Positions 59,220 to 64,000 of a stretch of DNA of 64,000 nucleotides are shown here, piece after piece. Each line of letters opens with the position of its first letter. The stretch's first letter is position 1. Below the pieces are notes generated by a model. That model did no database searches. It was given only the letters and a program-made list of their open reading frames with translations, and was not told the origin of the DNA. The DNA comes from CALJTV01 sp034435835 (GTDB lineage Bacteria > Chloroflexota > Dehalococcoidia > GIF9 > UBA5629): assembly GCA_034435835.1 (NCBI GenBank), contig DAOTWF010000030.1, positions 1 through 64,000 on the forward strand, read 5' to 3'. A program made the position numbers and the translations under genes.

Positions 59220-60311
59220 ATGGAAAAATATAACCTGCCACCGTCGCTATCGCCCCTGGCATCCAGCCTCATCGCCGTATTAACCAACTGTGCCATTGAA
59301 ACATCGATAATATTTCTGCCCCTGTTCGCTCAGGATATCGGCGCCTCCAGACTTGACATCGGCATAATCGGCGGCGCCTATGGCATCGCTTACGCGGCTT
59401 CATCCTGGTTCTTTGGCCACCAGTCCGACAGGAAAGGAAGGGTGCTCTATATCCGTCTGGGGCTGGGGCTGGGCATAATGGCTCTGGCAGCACAGACGCT
59501 GGCTAGCACCTCTTTGTTGCTCATGGGCATCCGTGCCGCAGTCGGTTTGTGTCTCGGCATCTCAGCCGCTGCCCTCATGGTATATAACTTCGAAGCCGGC
59601 GGCAGCACCGGCAGGTTTGCCTCCTTCGGCTCCTTGGGCTGGCTCCTCGGTGCCGTAATAGCCATCTTTGTGCCCAGCTACCATAAACTGTTCCTCATCA
59701 GCGCCGTCTCCTGCGCCCTGGGGTTTCTCACCTCGCTTCTGCTCAAAGAACACGAAAACCGGGTACCACTGGAACCGGTCACCCTGGACGTATTCCGCCG
59801 CAATACCAGAATCTATGTACCTTTCTTCCTGCGCCATACCGGTGCCAATATGGCTTGGGTCATCCTGCCCCTCTTCTTCGCCAGCCTCGGTGCCAGCAAG
59901 CCCTGGATAGCCATCCTCGCGGGTATCAACACCGGCGGACAGTTCATCGCCATGATGTTCGTGGACAGGTTCAGAGAGTCGCGCCTCTTTATCGCCGGCT
60001 TCGTCCTGTCAGCTCTCGTTTTTTTGTCCTATGGAATAGTCAGTCACTATCTCCAGCTCATCCCGGTGCAGGCGCTTCTGGCATGCTCATGGTCCTGCCT
60101 CTACGTGGGTGCGCTCCTACTGCTGCTCAAGAACAATGAGGAACGGGCAACATCTACCGGCATCCTTTTCTCCACCATCAGCATCTCGGGAGCTGTAGGT
60201 CCCTTCCTCGGTGGCCTGGTAGCCCAGCTCTGGGGCTATCAGCCGCTGATGTTCCTCTCCGCTAGCCTCTCCCTCGCCGGGTTAGGAATGGCTATGTCCA
60301 GACGGAGATAG
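59220..60311 (+). CDS. Major facilitator superfamily transporter
   Basis: A 363-residue transporter with ~11-12 membrane helices. The MFS loop between helices 2 and 3 is present (FGHQSDRKGRVLYIR). An ATG at 59220 fits the family; the frame opens earlier at a TTG at 59181. No Shine-Dalgarno is present, and a TATCAT-like -10 lies eight bases upstream, suggesting a leaderless message. The substrate is not recognisable. It is placed just after the FakA remnant. Confidence 0.88.
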   Translation: MEKYNLPPSLSPLASSLIAVLTNCAIETSIIFLPLFAQDIGASRLDIGIIGGAYGIAYAASSWFFGHQSDRKGRVLYIRLGLGLGIMALAAQTLASTSLLLMGIRAAVGLCLGISAAALMVYNFEAGGSTGRFASFGSLGWLLGAVIAIFVPSYHKLFLISAVSCALGFLTSLLLKEHENRVPLEPVTLDVFRRNTRIYVPFFLRHTGANMAWVILPLFFASLGASKPWIAILAGINTGGQFIAMMFVDRFRESRLFIAGFVLSALVFLSYGIVSHYLQLIPVQALLACSWSCLYVGALLLLLKNNEERATSTGILFSTISISGAVGPFLGGLVAQLWGYQPLMFLSASLSLAGLGMAMSRRR

Positions 60312-60341
60312 CCTACGCTCCGTCCTGCTCAATACCAGCCG

Positions 60342-60671
60342 CTAAGCGCTTTTTGAGACGGCCGCCCTGATGACCATGGCACCAGCAGCGGTCACACCAA
60401 GTGAGAAGATAGTTAGCAGACTACCGACAAAATACCCAACCGTTTTTATATAGCCGCCTACTTGCTTGAGCAGAGGACCGAAAATTCCGCTCATGCCCTG
60501 AATGATCGGCGCTGCCTGGGCTGGCAGCGACGTACTGCTGGCTATCCTCGCCGGGTAGTCCGCTATCCATTCACCCCACGAAGGTACAGCCACCAGCACC
60601 AGAATGCCAGCAGTGAGCAAGATAAGCCCAAAGACCAAAATCGCTATTCCTTGCTCTTTCCCTATCTTCAT
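60342..60671 (-). CDS. Small membrane protein, two helices
   Basis: Not recognised. A 109-residue protein with membrane helices at ~10-30 and ~80-102 around an outside loop rich in Ser, Pro and Ala. AAAGGAGGT precedes the ATG. It follows the glycerophosphodiesterase gene on the same strand (~40 bases), so it may be in that operon. Confidence 0.65.
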   Translation of the reverse strand: MKIGKEQGIAILVFGLILLTAGILVLVAVPSWGEWIADYPARIASSTSLPAQAAPIIQGMSGIFGPLLKQVGGYIKTVGYFVGSLLTIFSLGVTAAGAMVIRAAVSKSA

Positions 60672-60710
60672 TCCTTGACCTCCTTTCTAGTCTCCCTGCT
60701 TGAGCCAATA

Positions 60711-61430
60711 TTATACCACCCGCTTCTGCCCGTCGCTCTCACTGCAGATCAATAGCTTCCCACCGAGCTTTTTCTTCACCACATCCGGAAAGTCCGAGAT
60801 GATACCATCCACACCCAGCGATACAACACTATTGATGCACCAGGGCAACGGCAGACCCCAGACAAGGACCGCCCGCCCCACATAGTGTACTACTTCTATA
60901 AGCTTCCTATTCACAAAAGGGTATTTTACAACTATAGAATCAGACTGTACCGATTCCATCATAGCCAGAGGGTCTTTCCCCGGCGAGACAACAATAATAC
61001 CCCGGGGAATTTCTGGCACCCGGTGGAGGAGCTCTCTGAGCAGTGCCCCATTGAAGGACAATAGCATGATATCTGAAAGCGGCGACACCGTCTTCAGCAG
61101 CCCCACCAGACGGTCAAACGAGACGATTTCTTTGAGCTCAACAAACAGCCCGGTGCGGTTACCGTACAGCCGGAGCGCCTCCGCCAGCGTGGGAACTCTG
61201 TATTTCCCTTTGAGCCTCACCTGCTGCACCTGCTCGAGCGTCAACTTGCTGACGGCGGTGCCGCGAAGCTGGGGGTCGTGGAACAGGACAAACTCGCCAT
61301 CGGAGGTCTCCCGGACATCAAACTCCACACCATCGACACCTATGTCGATAGCTGCCTCGAGCGCCTCCAGAGTATTGTCCGGGTGTACCCTGGTAAACCC
61401 TCTATGTGCGATGTTGAGGACTCTCCTCAT
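60711..61430 (-). CDS. Glycerophosphoryl diester phosphodiesterase (GDPD family)
   Basis: Hydrolyses glycerophosphodiesters to glycerol-3-phosphate and an alcohol. The 239-residue barrel has the family signature NIAHRGFTRVHPDNTLEAL, metal-binding EFDVRETSDGEFVLFHDP and a C-terminal GVDGIISDFPD. No signal peptide, so cytoplasmic. Its ATG shares one base with the stop of the Yip1-like gene upstream. Confidence 0.94.
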   Translation of the reverse strand: MRRVLNIAHRGFTRVHPDNTLEALEAAIDIGVDGVEFDVRETSDGEFVLFHDPQLRGTAVSKLTLEQVQQVRLKGKYRVPTLAEALRLYGNRTGLFVELKEIVSFDRLVGLLKTVSPLSDIMLLSFNGALLRELLHRVPEIPRGIIVVSPGKDPLAMMESVQSDSIVVKYPFVNRKLIEVVHYVGRAVLVWGLPLPWCINSVVSLGVDGIISDFPDVVKKKLGGKLLICSESDGQKRVV

Positions 61431-61996
61431 TACCCCAGCAGCCCTTTAAAGCCCACAAACAGCACGCTGAATATAAGCATTATCGCTAGATAAACTAGCC
61501 AGCCCACTATGCATACCGCCAGCGCCCGCCCGGTGGAGACATCCAGTGCCTGCCTCACCGCCACCACACCAGCAACCAAAAACCAGATGGTGGCAGCGAA
61601 GGAAATAATGGCACCAATAAAAGGAATGAATGAAAAAATGCGCAGCAAGCCAGGAGAATGGGCAAAACCGATCGTCCTCAGCAGTTCGCCCCATGTAGCT
61701 GAAGTATTGGGCCCCTTCAGCACCGTGGTGCCCAGAATATATGTGAGGTAAGACCATACCAGCCAGCCTATGAGCGAGGCAACAAGGCCGCCGACAAGCC
61801 CCCAGAGAAAACCGAGGGGACCTCTCTGCCCGATGGCACCGATGCCGCTCCCGATCGCCGTCGCCAGGCTCACCATCACCACCGCTATCAGCGCTTGATT
61901 GGTGGTGGTGGTATCCGCCTCCACCTCCTCGTACAGCGCCACCTCCAACTTGGAAGCCCTCCACATCCTGCTCACCAGAGAACTTGAACTACTCAT
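61430..61996 (-). CDS. Yip1-like membrane protein
   Basis: A 188-residue protein with a polar N-terminus and five membrane helices (~35-55, 62-85, 112-134, 138-158, 165-185). WGELLRTIGFAHSPGLLRIF between helices 2 and 3 is the usual Yip1-domain motif region. Function in bacteria is unknown. AAAGGAGGG precedes the ATG. It is coupled to the phosphodiesterase gene by a one-base overlap. Confidence 0.8.
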   Translation of the reverse strand: MSSSSSLVSRMWRASKLEVALYEEVEADTTTTNQALIAVVMVSLATAIGSGIGAIGQRGPLGFLWGLVGGLVASLIGWLVWSYLTYILGTTVLKGPNTSATWGELLRTIGFAHSPGLLRIFSFIPFIGAIISFAATIWFLVAGVVAVRQALDVSTGRALAVCIVGWLVYLAIMLIFSVLFVGFKGLLG

Positions 61997-62025
61997 TTAT
62001 TCCCTCCTTTGCCAGAATTTACATA

Positions 62026-62045
62026 GTATACCAGAGTATACCAGA
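62026..62045. repeat. Two tandem copies of a 10-bp direct repeat
   Basis: GTATACCAGA at 62026-62035 and 62036-62045, in the short gap between the Yip1-like gene and the surface-protein gene. Next to it is a small hairpin with CCGGAGAGAG/CTCTCTGG-type arms near 62050-62069. No function can be assigned. Confidence 0.55.
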
Positions 62046-62095
62046 CACACCGGAGAGAGTCCTCTCTGGAAGGAAAAAAACTGGCTGACAATGCA

Positions 62096-64000
62096 TCAGG
62101 CCCGTCTGAGTATGACGATGATGAGCAGACCTACGACCAGCACAGCAAAGAAGCCGAGCAGCAACCACGCTAGAACCATATTGCCAGCCTGTTCGGCAGA
62201 AATGGTGAACCACGCTCTCTCCGCACCGACTTCGACCAGGTGTTTGCCAGGTCCTATCTCGTAGACAGTCCAGCACACCCGCGTGGCGGAGCCCGGCGGC
62301 AACATCACCACCGCATGATCCTTCGTGACACCATCGATTACTAGAAAGACCCTGTGCTCTCCCGCGCTGCCCCCGTAGTTCTGCACCTGGACACATATCC
62401 TTTGTCCAGTAGCGTAAGGCTCCAACCTTAAGTCCGTCACCGCAAAGATCGGCGGCGAAGGTCGCAGCGGCGAGGGCTTTGGCGGCAGCAAGGGCACAGG
62501 CGGAGCCGGCTCTGGCGAAAGCCGTGGAGAAACAGGTTCAGGCTCCGGCTCCGATGGTGGCGGTGGCAACCCCACAATCAGGGTGTTGGTGGTATCAAAT
62601 ATGGGACCACGAGTGACTCCGGCAGGACACTGCCAGACCGAGCCGGCAACAGATACAATTTCAGAGCCAACGGGAATTACACAGTAGGTTATGGCTACAG
62701 TGACTTCGCGTGAGCCTTGAGGCACCAGGCTTCCCAGATTCCAGACCACCACACCACCTGAATGACTACCGCCACTACTGGAACCGGCGTAGGATGAGCC
62801 CAGCGGCAGGATATACTGCACCATTACATTTTCCGCCGTGACGTTCGCGCTTACATTAGTCACCTCAATGGTAAACGTGAGCGTGTCGCACGGTCCCCCA
62901 GTGGCAGGCCCGGTGATATCGATTGACAGCATCGGTCCGGGGCATATGCGCGTCTGGGCACTACCGCTGGCAGGACCGTAATCATTGCCCAGACCGTCCT
63001 GCCATACCGCCGTGGCAACGTTCACCACCGTCCTTTCCGAAGTGATGTTGTCAGCTGCCTTCAAAGTGATGGTAACGGTCTGTGAACCTCCAGCAGCAAT
63101 GGTGCCCAGAGCCCAGATGACGGTGGCGACGGGGTCACCCCACAGCGTTCCCGGTGGACTGCTGCTGACATAAACCATGTCTGCAGGTATATGGTCAACA
63201 ATGGTGACGTTGTCCGCCGGTGCTCCAGAGGGATTGGTTACGGTTATGGTGTAGGTGCAGTTATCTCCAGGACCAACCAAGCTAGGACCTATCTTGGTCA
63301 CCCCCAGCACCGGCACCGTATATATGGTGGTCGCCAGCACATCGGTCGCCGGACCATAGCCGTTGCCCTGCCCGTCCTGCCAGGTGACCAGCGCTGTATC
63401 CAGCAACGTCGTCCCGTTGCCCACGCCATCGTCAACCCGCACGGTCAGGGACACCGAGACCGATCCTCCCCCTGCCAGTGTACCCAAATTCCAGACAACG
63501 AAGCCATCGCTTGGAGTTCCAGCCGGACTGCTGCTGACATAGGTGTAATTGTCCGACAGGACATCCATCAGCGTGACATTGTAGGCATCGAAGCCACCCG
63601 TATTGGTCACGGCGAGGTTGAAGGTCAGCAGACCCCCCGGGCTGCCGATCGCAGGACCGGACTTGGATACCGTAAGCAGCGGGCTGGTACGGGCGATGAC
63701 ATCTGTCGTTGCTGTGGCTGGACCATAGCTGGTGCCACCACTGTCCTCCCAGTTGACCTCGAAGAGATTGCGCAAAAGCGTCCCATCGGGCACAGACCAG
63801 TCCACATGCACTGTAACCCACCCTGGTATCGCCACCCCCGGACCAACGGTACCCAGGTTCCAGGTAATGGTGCGCGCTATCGGGTCGTAGACCGCCGCGT
63901 GGCTGGAGCTGACAAAGCTAAGCCCCGGCGGTAGATAGTCCACCAGCACTACATTGTAGGCAGCTGAGCCACCTACGTTGGTCAGGGTGCCGGTAAAGGT
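62096..64000 (-). CDS. Surface protein with DUF11 repeats and CARDB-like domain, C-terminal membrane anchor (N-terminus outside window)
   Basis: Partial: the frame is open at the right edge of the window, so the N-terminus lies beyond 64000; at least 635 residues are present. Several DUF11-type repeats of ~120 residues each (marks: VTNTGGFDAYNVTL, YVSSSPAGT, VVWNLGTLAGG, ALVTWQDGQGN) are followed by a Pro/Ser-rich linker (~440-490 of the visible part), a CARDB-like beta domain (VQNYGGSAGEHRVFLVIDG) and a C-terminal membrane helix ending in RRA. Such proteins are exported and form stalks or surface layers. Confidence 0.88.
   Translation of the reverse strand, partial: TFTGTLTNVGGSAAYNVVLVDYLPPGLSFVSSSHAAVYDPIARTITWNLGTVGPGVAIPGWVTVHVDWSVPDGTLLRNLFEVNWEDSGGTSYGPATATTDVIARTSPLLTVSKSGPAIGSPGGLLTFNLAVTNTGGFDAYNVTLMDVLSDNYTYVSSSPAGTPSDGFVVWNLGTLAGGGSVSVSLTVRVDDGVGNGTTLLDTALVTWQDGQGNGYGPATDVLATTIYTVPVLGVTKIGPSLVGPGDNCTYTITVTNPSGAPADNVTIVDHIPADMVYVSSSPPGTLWGDPVATVIWALGTIAAGGSQTVTITLKAADNITSERTVVNVATAVWQDGLGNDYGPASGSAQTRICPGPMLSIDITGPATGGPCDTLTFTIEVTNVSANVTAENVMVQYILPLGSSYAGSSSGGSHSGGVVVWNLGSLVPQGSREVTVAITYCVIPVGSEIVSVAGSVWQCPAGVTRGPIFDTTNTLIVGLPPPPSEPEPEPVSPRLSPEPAPPVPLLPPKPSPLRPSPPIFAVTDLRLEPYATGQRICVQVQNYGGSAGEHRVFLVIDGVTKDHAVVMLPPGSATRVCWTVYEIGPGKHLVEVGAERAWFTISAEQAGNMVLAWLLLGFFAVLVVGLLIIVILRRA

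Noticed and set aside
63191..63934. 247-residue rightward frame opposite the DUF11 protein
   Set aside because: Arg/His-rich antisense of a repeat-coding region, with no family features.

Overview
This window looks like a bacterial chromosome segment from the phylum Chloroflexota, most likely class Dehalococcoidia. The affiliation is inferred from gene content: the 3' end of a 23S rRNA not followed by 5S, a bacterial initiator tRNA, sigma70-like promoters of the TTGACA-N17-TATAAT type, several NarL/DevR-type two-component pairs, 4-hydroxybutyryl-CoA dehydratase, and ordinary bacterial housekeeping genes. An archaellum-type gene cluster sits among them, which fits Chloroflexota, where I recall archaella having been reported. 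No taxonomic search was possible.

Layout. 1-380: end of 23S rRNA, initiator tRNA-Met and a terminator. 598-3074: alpha-glucan phosphorylase and a small membrane protein. 3101-7328: a signalling block with a CheC-like protein, a REC-GAF-HisKA_3 kinase, a NarL-type regulator and a degenerate receiver protein. 7444-17979: an archaellum (archaeal-type rotary filament) operon, with archaellin, an ArlC/D/E-like scaffold, two ArlF/ArlG-like proteins, ArlH, ArlI and ArlJ, then an unknown membrane protein, a TIG-repeat surface protein and a PAS-GAF-HD-GYP protein. 18007-20950: a second HD-GYP gene, a Cys-rich protein and 4-hydroxybutyryl-CoA dehydratase. 21108-25681: GH3 glycosidase, hypoxanthine phosphoribosyltransferase and adenine deaminase. 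25765-31023: GYD protein, receiver protein, a NarL-type kinase/regulator pair and glycyl-tRNA synthetase. 31159-43923: surface lipoprotein, HAD hydrolase, DUF89 protein, a MauE-FN3-thioredoxin fusion, DRG-like GTPase, ADP-ribosylglycohydrolase, eIF2B-like protein, TatD, nucleotidyltransferase, a thioredoxin/CcdA/TlpA cluster and a transglutaminase-like protein. 44041-50330: aroH, aroF, ribF, tyrS, aminotransferase and serA. 50397-55386: rpsU, yqeY, purQ, purL and DUF1015. 55381-57742: PAS-GGDEF protein and acpS. 57777-59113: decayed remains of a 2-hydroxyacyl-CoA dehydratase system and of a FakA-like protein. 59220-64000: MFS transporter, small membrane proteins, glycerophosphodiesterase, Yip1-like protein and a truncated DUF11/CARDB surface protein.

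How the parts fit. The centre of interest is the signalling-plus-archaellum block. A single class III signal archaellin is followed by a strong 15-bp hairpin and then by the motor and export genes in the order known from euryarchaea (B, C/D/E, F/G, H, I, J). The cluster ends with proteins that have no clear archaeal counterpart: a tail-rich membrane protein, a repeat surface protein that could anchor the motor, and a c-di-GMP phosphodiesterase-type output. No class III signal peptidase, CheA, CheW, CheY or CheF gene is seen here, so the system must be completed elsewhere. Together with the GGDEF gene at 55 kb and a second HD-GYP gene at 18 kb, the window points to c-di-GMP control of surface behaviour.

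Many single genes have a clear sigma70-like promoter within a few bases of the start codon and no Shine-Dalgarno sequence, while genes inside operons have good Shine-Dalgarno sequences. This suggests a mix of near-leaderless and led transcripts.
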